A DNA stretch of 64,000 nt from contig JANXAP010000018.1 of NCBI GenBank assembly GCA_025062275.1, forward strand, positions 1 through 64,000, read 5' to 3'. The position numbers were made by a program, and so were the translations under genes. Shown one piece after another: positions 16,287 to 25,878 of the stretch. The notes below the pieces were generated by a model. It did not search any database, was not told the origin of the DNA, and saw nothing but the letters and a program-made list of their open reading frames with translations. This DNA comes from Dehalococcoidia bacterium. Lineage in GTDB: Bacteria > Chloroflexota > Dehalococcoidia > SM23-28-2 > HRBIN24. Position 1 is the stretch's first letter. The number at the start of each line of letters is the position of its first letter.

Positions 16287-17381
16287 GTGGTTGAACGCTG
16301 CCCCCTGAAGGGGCTCGTCCTCAGCGGGGGACAGGGCACACGTTTACGGCCCTTCACCTATTGTCACGCCAAGCAGCTGTTGCCGGTAGCCAACCGGCCT
16401 GTCCTCTTCTACGCCTTGGAACAGATGGCCACGGCCGGTATCCGCGACGTGGGCATTGTGGTCGGCCAGACGGGCGACCAGATCCGTGAAGCGGTGGGAG
16501 ATGGCTCGGCCTTCGGCCTGCGGGTGACATATATCGAACAGGAGGCGCCCCTCGGACTCGCCCACGCGGTGCTGACGGCGCGCCCTTTCTTGGGTGACGA
16601 TCCCTTCGTGGTCTTTCTGGGCGACAACCTGCTGGCGGAGAGCATCCGCCCCCACGTACGCGCCTTCCTGGAGCGGCGCCCCGCCTGCCAGCTCCTGCTG
16701 CATCCAGTGCCGGACCCCCGTTCTTTCGGGGTGGCGGTAGCGGACGGGCAGAGGGTGCTGCGGGTGGTCGAGAAGCCCGAGGAGCCTCCCTCCAACCTGG
16801 CCATCGTGGGCGTCTACATGTTCGACAGAGGCGTGTGGGCCGCTCTGTCAGGCCTCCGTCCCTCCTGGAGGGGCGAACTGGAGCTGACGGACGCCATTCA
16901 GCGGCTCATAGAGGACGGCCAGCGGGTCGAATATCGGCTGTTGCAGTCGCCATGGGTTGACGTAGGCTCGCTGGAAAGCATACTAGAAGCGAACCGTGTC
17001 GCCCTGCAGTGCATCTCCGCCCGCAACGAAGGCGTCGTGGACGCTGAGTCGATGCTGGAGGGGCCGGTGGTGATAGAGGCGGGGGCCTGTGTGGAGCGTA
17101 GCCACCTCACAGGCCCCCTGGTCATAGGGGCCGGGGCGCAGGTCCGGGACTGCAGGCTGGGGCCGTTCGTGGCCATCGGCCGCGACTGCCGCCTGGAGCA
17201 GGTCTCCTTGCAAGACAGCGTGGTGATGGACGGGGCCGTATTGGAGCGCATAGCCTGGCCCCTGGAGGGCTGCCTCATCGGCCGCCAGGCGGCCATCAGC
17301 GGCCCTTTCAGCGATGGGGGCCGCTTCAGTCTCGCCCTGGCAGACCACTCGCGAATCCGCTTGCTGGATGGGGGGCCATGA
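16287..17381 (+). CDS. rmlA: Glucose-1-phosphate thymidylyltransferase, long form
   Basis: The enzyme makes dTDP-glucose from glucose 1-phosphate and dTTP. The nucleotidyltransferase domain (about 1-240) has LSGGQGTRLRP, KQLLPVANRP, FLGDN, VEKPEEP and SPWVDVGS. A C-terminal left-handed beta-helix of hexapeptide-like repeats (about 245-345) marks the long form often found in deoxysugar loci. I choose GTG at 16287, which has GGGAGG 6 bases upstream; GTG at 16281 would leave no spacing. Its last 4 bases overlap rmlB. No rmlC or rmlD is nearby. Confidence 0.88.
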   Translation: MVERCPLKGLVLSGGQGTRLRPFTYCHAKQLLPVANRPVLFYALEQMATAGIRDVGIVVGQTGDQIREAVGDGSAFGLRVTYIEQEAPLGLAHAVLTARPFLGDDPFVVFLGDNLLAESIRPHVRAFLERRPACQLLLHPVPDPRSFGVAVADGQRVLRVVEKPEEPPSNLAIVGVYMFDRGVWAALSGLRPSWRGELELTDAIQRLIEDGQRVEYRLLQSPWVDVGSLESILEANRVALQCISARNEGVVDAESMLEGPVVIEAGACVERSHLTGPLVIGAGAQVRDCRLGPFVAIGRDCRLEQVSLQDSVVMDGAVLERIAWPLEGCLIGRQAAISGPFSDGGRFSLALADHSRIRLLDGGP

Positions 17382-18424
17382 GGAACGGACTGCGCCTGCT
17401 GGTGACCGGGGGCTGTGGCTTCATCGGCAGCAACTTCATCCTCTATCTGTTGCGCACCTATCAGGACGTCCAGGTCATCAACCTGGACTGCCTAACGTAC
17501 GCCGGCAACCCCAGCAACCTGCTGGAGGCGGAGGGCGACCCCCGCTACCGGTTCATCCTGGGGGACGTGCGCGACTCGCGGTTGGTGAACGAGCTGGTGG
17601 CGGAGGTGGACTACATAGTCAACTTCGCTGCCCAGACCCATGTGGACCGCTCCCTCATGGACGGGGCCAGCTTCATTGCCACCAACGTGCACGGCGTGTT
17701 TGTGCTGCTGGACGCCCTGCGCCGGCACCGTCATCTGCGCAAGCTGGTGCATATCTCCACCGACGAGGTCTACGGAGAAAGCTCCTGGCAGCACCCGGCC
17801 CGGGAGGAAGACCCCCTGCGACCCCGCAACCCCTACGCCGCCAGCAAGGCGGGGGCCGATCTCCTCTGTCTATCGTTCCATGCCGCTCATGGCCTGCCGG
17901 TGGTCATCGTGCGGCCGGTGAACATCGTGGGGCCGCGACAGCACCCGGAGAAGGTGGTGCCCCTGTTCGTCACCAGCGCCCTGCAGGACCTTCCCCTCCC
18001 CCTGTACGGCGACGGTCGTCAGGTGCGCGACTGGCTGTATGTGGAGGACTTCTGCCGCGCCCTGGACTTGATTCTGCAGCAGGGCGAGCCGGGTCAGGTC
18101 TACAACGTGGGCGCCGACAACCCCCAGGAGAACCTGCGGCTGGCCGAGGCCATTCTGGACATCCTGGGCAAGCCTCGCAGCCTCATACGCTTCGTGGCCG
18201 ACCGTCCGGGCCACGATCGCTCCTACACCCTGGACTCCACCAAGGCACGGCGGCTGGGCTGGACCCGGGAGGTGGACTTCGCCAGTGCCCTGGAGCGGAC
18301 GGTGACCTGGTACCGGGACAACCCCTGGTGGTGGCGGCCCATCATCGAGGACCCCGTCTTCCGCGAGTACTATCGCCGCCAGTACGAGAGCCGGCTGTTG
18401 CAGGGGGTGCCCTACGGCGGCTAG
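17378..18424 (+). CDS. rmlB: dTDP-glucose 4,6-dehydratase
   Basis: This extended SDR enzyme converts dTDP-glucose to the 4-keto-6-deoxy sugar. The 348-residue protein has the NAD motif TGGCGFIGSNF, an AAQTHVDRS loop, the TDE triad (T128-D129-E130) that defines dehydratases, Y153xxxK157, and the C-terminal NPWWW motif. It overlaps rmlA (ATGA). Its stop codon lies in a palindrome shared with the convergent aminotransferase gene. Confidence 0.93.
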   Translation: MRNGLRLLVTGGCGFIGSNFILYLLRTYQDVQVINLDCLTYAGNPSNLLEAEGDPRYRFILGDVRDSRLVNELVAEVDYIVNFAAQTHVDRSLMDGASFIATNVHGVFVLLDALRRHRHLRKLVHISTDEVYGESSWQHPAREEDPLRPRNPYAASKAGADLLCLSFHAAHGLPVVIVRPVNIVGPRQHPEKVVPLFVTSALQDLPLPLYGDGRQVRDWLYVEDFCRALDLILQQGEPGQVYNVGADNPQENLRLAEAILDILGKPRSLIRFVADRPGHDRSYTLDSTKARRLGWTREVDFASALERTVTWYRDNPWWWRPIIEDPVFREYYRRQYESRLLQGVPYGG

Positions 18425-18430
18425 CCGCCG
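18415..18430. repeat. Palindrome carrying two opposing stop codons
   Basis: CGGCGGCTAGCCGCCG is a perfect 16-bp palindrome. Its central CTAG supplies the TAG of rmlB (18422-18424) and, on the other strand, the TAG of the aminotransferase gene (18421-18423). It can fold into a hairpin in either transcript. Confidence 0.8.
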
Positions 18431-19557
18431 CGGCCTGGCGGCGGCTGGGGCGGCCTGCTCCCGGCCAGCGCGGCCCTGACCCCTGACACCACCGCCTGAA
18501 TTTCCTCCTCCGTCATCTCCGGAAAGAGAGGAAGCGTTACCACTCGCTGGGCGGCCCATTCGCTCACGGGCAGGTCACCCTGTCGGTAGCCCAGGCGCCA
18601 GTAGGCGGGTTGCAGGTGCACCGGAGTCGGGTAGTGGACGTCGCTCTCCACTCCCATCTGTTGCAGACGGAAGCGGAAGTCGTCCCGGTCCTCGACCCGC
18701 ACCACGAACAGGTGGTAATTGTGGCCGGCCCAGGGCTCCTCCACCGGCAGGGCCAGGGGGCCCTCGGCCAGCTCTCGTCGGTATCGCTGGGCCAGCTGGC
18801 GTCGGCGCTCGTTCCAGGCGTCCAGGTGGGGCAGCTTCACCGAGAGGATGGCCGCCTGCAGGTCGTCGAAGCGACTGTTGAGGCTGTGGTACGAGTGGTG
18901 GAAGCGGTAACGCTGGCCGTGGTTGCGCAGCATGCGCAGGCGACGGGCGAGGCTGTCGTCGTTGGTCACCACCATGCCACCGTCGCCCATGGCCCCCAGG
19001 TTTTTGGTGGGGTAGAAGCTGAAGCAGCCCAGGTGCCCCAGCCCTCCCACCCGCTGGCCCTCGTAGGTGCTGCCGTGGGCCTGACAGGCGTCCTCCACCA
19101 GCAGGAGGCTGCGGCTGTTGGCCAGCTCCTGCAGCCGGCGCATGTCGGCCGGGTGGCCATACAGGTGCACGGCCACGATGGCGGCCGTGCGCGGCCCGAT
19201 AGCTGCTCGCACCTGGTCTACGTCGATGGTGTAGGTCTTGGGGTCGATGTCCACCAGCACCGGTCTGGCGCCCGTGGCCAGGATGGCGGCCACTGTCGGC
19301 ACTGCCGTGAAGGCGGGAGCGATGACCTCGTCGCCCTGGCCAACCCGCGCCGCCACCAGGGACAGACGGATGGCCTCGGTGCCGCTGCTGACGGCGATGC
19401 CATGCCTGGCGCCCACGTACTGGGCGAACTGGGCCTCGAAGGCCTCCACCGCCGGCCCCAGGATGTAACGGCCGCTGGCCATCACTGCCAGGGCCGCCTT
19501 CTCCAACTGCGGCCGCAGGGCTCGGAACTGACGGGTCAGGTCCACCAATGGCACCAT
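18421..19557 (-). CDS. DegT/DnrJ/EryC1 family sugar aminotransferase
   Basis: A PLP enzyme that transaminates a keto-sugar nucleotide to an amino sugar. The 378-residue protein shows MVPLVDLTRQFRAL, GRYILGPAVEAFE, AVSSGTEAIRLSL for PLP phosphate binding, VEDACQAHGSTYEG, and the Schiff-base Lys in SFYPTKNLGAMGDGG. The ATG at 19557 is chosen from family alignment, with GGAG 8 bases upstream; it lies 2 bases after the stop of the SDR gene. The 4-keto sugar made by RmlB is a plausible substrate, by context. Confidence 0.9.
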   Translation of the reverse strand: MVPLVDLTRQFRALRPQLEKAALAVMASGRYILGPAVEAFEAQFAQYVGARHGIAVSSGTEAIRLSLVAARVGQGDEVIAPAFTAVPTVAAILATGARPVLVDIDPKTYTIDVDQVRAAIGPRTAAIVAVHLYGHPADMRRLQELANSRSLLLVEDACQAHGSTYEGQRVGGLGHLGCFSFYPTKNLGAMGDGGMVVTNDDSLARRLRMLRNHGQRYRFHHSYHSLNSRFDDLQAAILSVKLPHLDAWNERRRQLAQRYRRELAEGPLALPVEEPWAGHNYHLFVVRVEDRDDFRFRLQQMGVESDVHYPTPVHLQPAYWRLGYRQGDLPVSEWAAQRVVTLPLFPEMTEEEIQAVVSGVRAALAGSRPPQPPPGRGG

Positions 19558-19559
19558 GG

Positions 19560-20564
19560 CTATCGCTCCAGGTAGTGCTCCCGGTGCTCGCGGAAGAAGG
19601 CCAGGGTTCGGGCCAGCCCCTCGGGAAGGGCGGTGCGCGCCTGCCATCCCAGCAGGGAGGCTATCTTGCGGCAGTCGGCGTAGAAGTCCCCCACCTCGAT
19701 GCTGGCCGCTTCCCTGGGGAAGGGGACCGTTTCTACCCTCCCCTGCCCGGCCGCCTGGACCAACAGTCGCGCCACCTCGCCCACGGTGGTGGGGGAGCCG
19801 CTGGCCACGTTGAAGACTTGCCCCCAGGCCCTGGAGTCGGCCGCCGCCACCAGCAAGGCGTCTACCACGTCGTCGACATATACCAGGTCGCGCTGCTGGC
19901 TGCCGTCGCCGTAGACCTTCAGCACGCCACCCTCCAGGGCCAGCCTAACGAACCAGCCCAGAAAGCCGTGGCGCGCATCCCGCACCGGCATTCGGGGGCC
20001 ATAGACGTTGGCCAGCCGCAGACAAGAGACGCGCAGCCCGTGCACCCGGGCATAGAGGAGATGATACTCTTCGGCAGCCTTCTTGTGCACCCCGTTTATA
20101 TCGGTGGGGCGCTGGGGGTGCTCCTCGTCTACCGGCAGGTAGAGCGCTCGCCCGTACTGAGAGCGGCTGCCGGTGTAGACCACCACCGCCTCAGGGCTGA
20201 CGGCTCGGACGGCCTCCAGCAGGCAGAGGTGGGCGCGGCAGTTCATCTCCAGATCTAGAAAGGGGTCTTCCATGCTGCCCAGGTGGCTGGTATGGGCGGC
20301 CAGGTTGAATACCGCCTCCTGTCCCTCCAGCAGCCGCCGGCAGAGGTCGGCGTCCCGCATGTCGCCGATGCAGACCTCGACCGCCCCCTCCACACCTGCC
20401 AGGTTATAGGGGTCGCCCCCCTGGCCGGGAAGCAGGCAGTCCAGCACCGTGACCCTCGCCCCGAGGGCGACCAGGCGCCGCACCAGGTTGCTGCCGATGA
20501 AGCCCAGGCCGCCCGTCACCAAAACGCGGCGGCCCCTCGCCCAGGCGGAGACGTCCACGCTCAT
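19560..20564 (-). CDS. NAD-dependent sugar epimerase/dehydratase, extended SDR
   Basis: A 334-residue extended SDR with the NAD motif TGGLGFIGSNL, LDCLLPGQGG and NLAAHTSHLGSMEDP. The position of the usual catalytic Tyr in YxxxK reads N157-G-V-H-K161, so Tyr is replaced by Asn while Lys is kept; this fits a subfamily with an altered active site. It overlaps the methyltransferase gene by 4 bases and precedes the aminotransferase. It probably acts on a nucleotide sugar for surface glycans. The exact reaction is unknown. Confidence 0.83.
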   Translation of the reverse strand: MSVDVSAWARGRRVLVTGGLGFIGSNLVRRLVALGARVTVLDCLLPGQGGDPYNLAGVEGAVEVCIGDMRDADLCRRLLEGQEAVFNLAAHTSHLGSMEDPFLDLEMNCRAHLCLLEAVRAVSPEAVVVYTGSRSQYGRALYLPVDEEHPQRPTDINGVHKKAAEEYHLLYARVHGLRVSCLRLANVYGPRMPVRDARHGFLGWFVRLALEGGVLKVYGDGSQQRDLVYVDDVVDALLVAAADSRAWGQVFNVASGSPTTVGEVARLLVQAAGQGRVETVPFPREAASIEVGDFYADCRKIASLLGWQARTALPEGLARTLAFFREHREHYLER

Positions 20565-21310
20565 CCCGTTCTGCGGGCCAGGGCCACCACCGACAGGCCG
20601 AAGGGCAGGCTGGCGGACCGGACCAGGGTCGCCTCCAGGGTCATCAGGGCCAGGCAGGCGCGGTTAACGGGCCCCGGCACGGGCACCAGGTCGCTCTTGC
20701 CGCCGCCGATGCCGGCCCGCTGCAGCAGGCGGCGGACAGCGGCCACAGGGAAGAGAAGGGTGTTGGCATAGGTCAGGCGCAACACCTCGAATCCCGCCCG
20801 CCCCAGTTTGCGGCCCAACTCGCCGGCCCCGTAGCGGTGGTGGGTGCGGAGCACCCGGTCGTGGTCGGACCACAGCCACTGGTAGGCGGGAACCCGCACC
20901 AGCAGCGCCCCCCCCGGCCGCAGCACGCGATGGAACTCGGCCAGGGCCGCCTCATCGGCGCTTGGGGGGAGCTGGCACAGCACATCGAAGGTGGCCAGGG
21001 CATCGAAGGAGCCATCGGCGAAGGGGAGAGCGTCGGCCGAGCCCAGCAACAGCGGCCAGGGGCCGCGGCGTCGGCAAAGCTCCAGGGCAGTGGGCGACAC
21101 GTCCAGGCCCACCACTTGCCCGGCATAGCGGGCCAGGAGGGCCAGGTTGCCGCCCGTGCCGCAGCCCACGTCCAGCAGCCTCTGCCAGGAGCCGGCCTCG
21201 GGCAGCGAGTTCAGCAGGGCAGCGGCGATGCGGCGCATGCCCACGAACCACCAGTGGCCGTCTTCCAGGCGGAAGGTCGCCTCGAACTCGGCTGGCTGCA
21301 ATCCCCTCAC
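20561..21310 (-). CDS. Class I SAM-dependent methyltransferase
   Basis: A 249-residue protein with the SAM motif LLDVGCGTGGN at about residue 45, an acidic VVGLDVS strand end and the LRPGGALLVRVPAY post-motif. The N-terminal HWWFVGMRR segment is common in methyltransferases of sugar and lipid-carrier loci. Both ends overlap neighbours by 4 bases (GT2 upstream, SDR downstream). It probably methylates a glycan or its lipid carrier. The substrate is not determined. Confidence 0.85.
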   Translation of the reverse strand: MRGLQPAEFEATFRLEDGHWWFVGMRRIAAALLNSLPEAGSWQRLLDVGCGTGGNLALLARYAGQVVGLDVSPTALELCRRRGPWPLLLGSADALPFADGSFDALATFDVLCQLPPSADEAALAEFHRVLRPGGALLVRVPAYQWLWSDHDRVLRTHHRYGAGELGRKLGRAGFEVLRLTYANTLLFPVAAVRRLLQRAGIGGGKSDLVPVPGPVNRACLALMTLEATLVRSASLPFGLSVVALARRTG

Positions 21311-22074
21311 TCCCCGTGAGGGAGGCGCTGGGCCACCACCTGCTCGGGCTCGGGCGCGGCGGGCCGCCGTGCCGCCAACTGTCGGCGCAGGCGGACCAGG
21401 TCCCTGAGGGTGCGCAGGATGCGGCCCAGACGGAAGAACTGGGACCGCCCGTAGGGCCGAGGGTAGTGACGCACCGGCACCTCGGCGAAGCGGGCGCCCG
21501 CCAACTGCAGCCTCTTCACCAGCTCCACGCAGAAGGCGCCGCTGTCCAGCTCCAGCTCCACCTGTCCCAGCAGGGAGCGACGAATGAGGCGAAAGTCGCA
21601 GTCCACGTCTCGCACGGGCAGGCCGAAGAGGCCGCGGACGGCCCGGCTGTAAAGGGCGCCGGCCAGGCGACGGTGCACGCCATCGCCCCGCCCAACCTTG
21701 TAGCCGTTGACCACGTCCACCTCGGGCGTGAGGGCGGCTGCCAGCAGCTCCAGATCGCGAGGGTCGTACTGGGCATCGCCATCGGTGTAGAAAACGAACT
21801 CTTTGCTGGCGGCCATCAGGCCCGCCCGCACCGCTGCCCCGTAGCCGCGGTTACGGTCATGGACGATCACCTTCAGCTCTGGCACCAGGGCCTGGAGCTG
21901 GCACAGCACCTGGGGAGCATAATCGCGGCTGCCATCGTCCACCACGATGATCTCGTACTCGTCGGCCAGGCGGGGCAGCAGCTCCCGCACGGCCAGCACC
22001 ATGCTGGCGATGGTGCCACCATCGTTGTAGCAGGGAAAGACGACGGAGATGCCCGAAAGCCTCGGCGTGGTCAT
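21307..22074 (-). CDS. Family 2 glycosyltransferase, DPM1-like
   Basis: A 255-residue inverting GT-A enzyme. ISVVFPCYNDGGTI opens the nucleotide-binding fold, with VVDDGSRD, NRGYGAAVRAGL and the DxD-like YTDGDAQYDP metal site. No C-terminal membrane helices are present. The likely role is transfer of a sugar to polyprenyl phosphate, which could feed the GT-C enzyme of the same locus. It is the first gene of the minus-strand sugar operon and has its own TATAAT promoter. Confidence 0.87.
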   Translation of the reverse strand: MTTPRLSGISVVFPCYNDGGTIASMVLAVRELLPRLADEYEIIVVDDGSRDYAPQVLCQLQALVPELKVIVHDRNRGYGAAVRAGLMAASKEFVFYTDGDAQYDPRDLELLAAALTPEVDVVNGYKVGRGDGVHRRLAGALYSRAVRGLFGLPVRDVDCDFRLIRRSLLGQVELELDSGAFCVELVKRLQLAGARFAEVPVRHYPRPYGRSQFFRLGRILRTLRDLVRLRRQLAARRPAAPEPEQVVAQRLPHGE

Positions 22075-22101
22075 GCCTTTCGCCCCGCGGCCGTCACGAC
22101 G

Positions 22102-22129
22102 ATTATAGAACTTTAATCTTTAAGGCCAA
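22102..22129 (-). promoter_or_regulatory. Promoter of the minus-strand sugar operon
   Basis: On the minus strand: TTGGCC (22129-22124), a 16-base spacer and TATAAT (22107-22102), 27 bases before the GT2 start. The region is AT-rich compared with its surroundings. Confidence 0.55.
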
Positions 22130-22243
22130 TACCCCCATAGGAAGTGAAGGGCAGGAAAGACAGGGACGGGCTCGCTGAGGCCTCGGGCCTCCGCCATCAG
22201 CCTGTTCGGGGAAGACGGGCGAAGCGCGTCGAGGAGGGGGGCG

Positions 22244-22780
22244 CTAGCGGGCCTCGGGCAGGAGTCCTGGCACGTCCTCAACCACTACCAGCCCCGCTTC
22301 CAGGTCGACCCGCACGAAGTCCTCCACGGCTGGCAGCAGCACTTCTCCTCGTGGCCCGTGGACTACCAGGACCTGGTTGCCTCCGCCCGTCTCCATGACC
22401 TGGCGGACGGTGCCCAGCCGTTCTCCGCTGCTGGTGACGGCCTGCAGCCCCACCAGCTGGAAGTAGTAGTACTCGCCTTCGCCCAGGGGACCCAACTCCT
22501 CCTGGGGCACCTCCAGATAGCGGAAGCGATAGGCCTCGGCGGCCGTGCGGTCCTCGATGCCCTCCAGCCTCAGGACGGCGCGACCCCGCTGCCAGCGGCA
22601 GGAGAGGACTCGAAGCCTTCGCCCCTCCAGGAAGACGTAACGACCGGGGGCCAGCACCTCTGGTTCGGCCAGGGGGTCCACCAGCAGCTCTCCCTCCAGG
22701 CCGAAGGGTCGGGCCACTCTGCCCACGGCCACGAACCCCTCGCGGACGTCCTCGGGGGGAGCAGGGCCTCGTCGGGCCAT
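22244..22780 (-). CDS. rimM: Ribosome maturation factor RimM
   Basis: RimM binds S19 and helps mature the 30S head. The 178-residue protein has the N-terminal VAVGRVARPFGLEGELLV strand and the PRC-barrel domain with EYYYFQLVGLQAVTSSGERLGTV and LLPAVEDFVRVD. The ATG at 22780 lies 18 bases after the KH-protein gene. It ends the operon ffh-rpsP-khpA-rimM. The trmD and rplS genes that commonly follow are absent. Confidence 0.92.
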   Translation of the reverse strand: MARRGPAPPEDVREGFVAVGRVARPFGLEGELLVDPLAEPEVLAPGRYVFLEGRRLRVLSCRWQRGRAVLRLEGIEDRTAAEAYRFRYLEVPQEELGPLGEGEYYYFQLVGLQAVTSSGERLGTVRQVMETGGGNQVLVVHGPRGEVLLPAVEDFVRVDLEAGLVVVEDVPGLLPEAR

Positions 22781-22797
22781 GCTCTCACGGGGGATGG

Positions 22798-23025
22798 TCA
22801 GCCTATTTCCAGGACGGCCCGCACTCCGCGGCGGGCTGCCGCCACCCGCAGCAGGGTGCGCAGGGCATTGGCGATGCGCCCTTGCCGGCCGATGATGCGG
22901 CCCATGTCCTCCTCGGCCACCCGCAGGCGCAGGATCACCTGATCGCCCCCGTCTTCCTCTGTGACCTGCACCTGGTCTGGATGGTCGACGATGGCCCTGG
23001 CCACCAGTTCCACCAGCTCCTTCAT
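22798..23025 (-). CDS. khpA: KH-domain RNA-binding protein (KhpA-like)
   Basis: A 75-residue single KH domain with the GXXG loop in [19 protein letters not shown]. These proteins bind RNA and in many bacteria sit between rpsP and rimM, as here. The start [16 protein letters not shown] is family-typical. It lies 6 bases after rpsP. Confidence 0.93.
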   Translation of the reverse strand: MKELVELVARAIVDHPDQVQVTEEDGGDQVILRLRVAEEDMGRIIGRQGRIANALRTLLRVAAARRGVRAVLEIG

Positions 23026-23031
23026 GGGGCC

Positions 23032-23340
23032 TCACTCCTGTTTAGCGGCCTGGATGCGTGCCAGGTGCTTGGTGTAGACATAGGGCGGGAGTCCTGCCTT
23101 CTCCATTATGCCCAGCCTGGTGAGGAGCTTGGCCACCGCCTCGCTGGGCTGGGCTCCCTGCTTGAGCCAGTAAATGGCCCGCTCCTCGTTCACCTCCACC
23201 TTGGCCGGATCGGGCAGGGGGTCGTAATGGCCGATGATCTCCACGAAGCGGCCGTCCCTGGGGGCACGGGCATCGGCCACCACGATGCGGTAGAAGGGGC
23301 GGTTGCGTCTGCCCATACGGGAAAGCCTTATTCGGAGCAA
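23032..23340 (-). CDS. rpsP: 30S ribosomal protein S16
   Basis: A 102-residue S16 with RIRLSRMGRRNRPFYRIVVADAR, FVEIIGHYDPL and AIYWLKQGAQPSEAV. No ATG lies near the expected N terminus. TTG at 23340 has AGGAGGT 6 bases upstream and gives (M)LRIRLSRMG, matching the family start. A TTG start for a ribosomal protein is uncommon. The tail after GLPPY is longer than in the shortest homologues. Confidence 0.93.
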   Translation of the reverse strand: MLRIRLSRMGRRNRPFYRIVVADARAPRDGRFVEIIGHYDPLPDPAKVEVNEERAIYWLKQGAQPSEAVAKLLTRLGIMEKAGLPPYVYTKHLARIQAAKQE

Positions 23341-23363
23341 GGCGGCACCTCCTGCGTGGCGGT

Positions 23364-24695
23364 TCAGGACTTGGGCCAACGGGAGAGGACCTGGCGGCCC
23401 TGGGCCTTGGCCATGGCCTGCATCAGCCGGCGCACCTGCCAGTACTGTTCCAGCAAACGGTTCACCTCGGCCGGGCTGGTGCCCGAGCCGCGGGCGATGC
23501 GACGCCGACGACTGCCGTCTATTATCTCCGGCCGCCGCCTCTCCTCCGGCGTCATGGACAGTATTATAGCCTCTGCACGCTTGAGATAGCGCTCGTCGAG
23601 GGCCTCCGCCGGCAACTGCCCCTTGATGGCGGCGAAGCCGGGCACCATGCCCAGCAGCTGCTGGATAGGCCCCATCTTCTTGACCCTCTGGAACTGCAGG
23701 AGCAGGTCTTCCAGGGTGATCTCGCCGCGGCGGGCGCGGTGGGCCAGCTCCTCTGCCTCCTGGCGGCTGACCTGCTCCTTGGCCTTCTCGATGAGGGTGA
23801 GGACGTCGCCCATGCCCAGGATGCGGCCTGCGAAACGGTCGGGGTGGAACGGCTCCAAGGCGTCGGGCCTCTCGCCCGTGCCCACGAACTTAATGGGCAC
23901 CCCAGTGACGGCTCGCACCGAGAGGGCGGCCCCGCCACGGGCGTCGCCGTCCAGCTTGGTGAGCACCAGCCCCGTTAGCCCCAGCGCCTCGTGGAAGGCC
24001 TGGGCCGTCCGCACTGCCTCCTGGCCGGTCATGGCGTCGGCCACCAGGAGGACCTCGCTGGGGGAGAAGGCCTCCCGCAGGCCTCGCAGGGACTCCATTT
24101 CCTCGGGGTCCAGGCGCAGGCAGCCGAAGGTGTCCACCACCAGCACCGTGGCCCCGTCCTGTCGACCGGCGTCCAGCGCCCGGCGGGCCAGCTCGCTGGG
24201 GGAGAGGCCATCGACTGGGGCCAGGACGGGCACGCCCAGCCCTCGGCCCAGGGCCTGCAGTTGCTCGGCCGCTGCCACCCGGTAGGGGTCGGCGGCCACC
24301 AGCAGGGGGCGCTGGCCCTGGCGACGCAAGTGCAGGGCCAGCTTGGCCGCGGTGGTGGTCTTGCCCGATCCCTTGAGGCCCACCAGCATCACTACCGCCG
24401 GGGATGACGACAGCTCCAGGCGAGCGTGGCCGCCCCCCAGCAGCTCCTTCAGCTCCTGATGGACGATGTCGATGACTTGCTGGGCCGGACTGAGGCTGCG
24501 CTGCACCTGGGCTCCCAGGGCCCGCTCCCGCACCCGCCCCACGAACTGGCGCACCACCTGGAAGTGGACATCGGCCTCCAGCAGGGCCAGGCGCACCTCG
24601 CGCAGGGCCTCGTCCAGGTCCTTCTCGCTGATGGTGCCGCGGCCGCCCAGGCGGCGGAAAACGGCCTGCAGCTTATCGGTCAGGGCATCGAACAT
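23364..24695 (-). CDS. ffh: Signal recognition particle protein Ffh (SRP54)
   Basis: This GTPase binds signal sequences and SRP RNA for co-translational membrane targeting. The 443-residue protein has N, G and M domains: G1 GLKGSGKTTTAAKL, G4 TKLDGDARGG, closing loop GTGE, and the RNA-binding RRRRIARGSGTS with an M-rich tail. The G3 element, normally DTAGR, reads DTFGC (D188-C192), confirmed in the bases at 24120-24134. All other motifs look functional. It heads an operon with rpsP, khpA and rimM. No SRP RNA gene was found in the window. Confidence 0.94.
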   Translation of the reverse strand: MFDALTDKLQAVFRRLGGRGTISEKDLDEALREVRLALLEADVHFQVVRQFVGRVRERALGAQVQRSLSPAQQVIDIVHQELKELLGGGHARLELSSSPAVVMLVGLKGSGKTTTAAKLALHLRRQGQRPLLVAADPYRVAAAEQLQALGRGLGVPVLAPVDGLSPSELARRALDAGRQDGATVLVVDTFGCLRLDPEEMESLRGLREAFSPSEVLLVADAMTGQEAVRTAQAFHEALGLTGLVLTKLDGDARGGAALSVRAVTGVPIKFVGTGERPDALEPFHPDRFAGRILGMGDVLTLIEKAKEQVSRQEAEELAHRARRGEITLEDLLLQFQRVKKMGPIQQLLGMVPGFAAIKGQLPAEALDERYLKRAEAIILSMTPEERRRPEIIDGSRRRRIARGSGTSPAEVNRLLEQYWQVRRLMQAMAKAQGRQVLSRWPKS

Positions 24696-24779
24696 TGCCA
24701 GCTTCTAGTCTACGGCCGAAGGGGGTGGCCAGGAAAGGGAGCGCCCCTCTCCCGCAGACAGGCGAGTCGCAGGGCGTCC

Positions 24780-25829
<1,050 letters not shown>

Positions 25830-25878
25830 TCATGTTACCCCACCCTGGGGGAGAGGTCGAGGCGCTCGCTCGACGCCG

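Noticed and set aside
18421-19647. Longer N terminus for the aminotransferase
   Set aside because: The extra 30 residues overlap the upstream gene and precede the family's MVPLVDL start.
22780-23035. N-terminal extension of rimM through the KH gene
   Set aside because: The extension is out of frame with the KH protein and lacks similarity; RimM starts at 22780.
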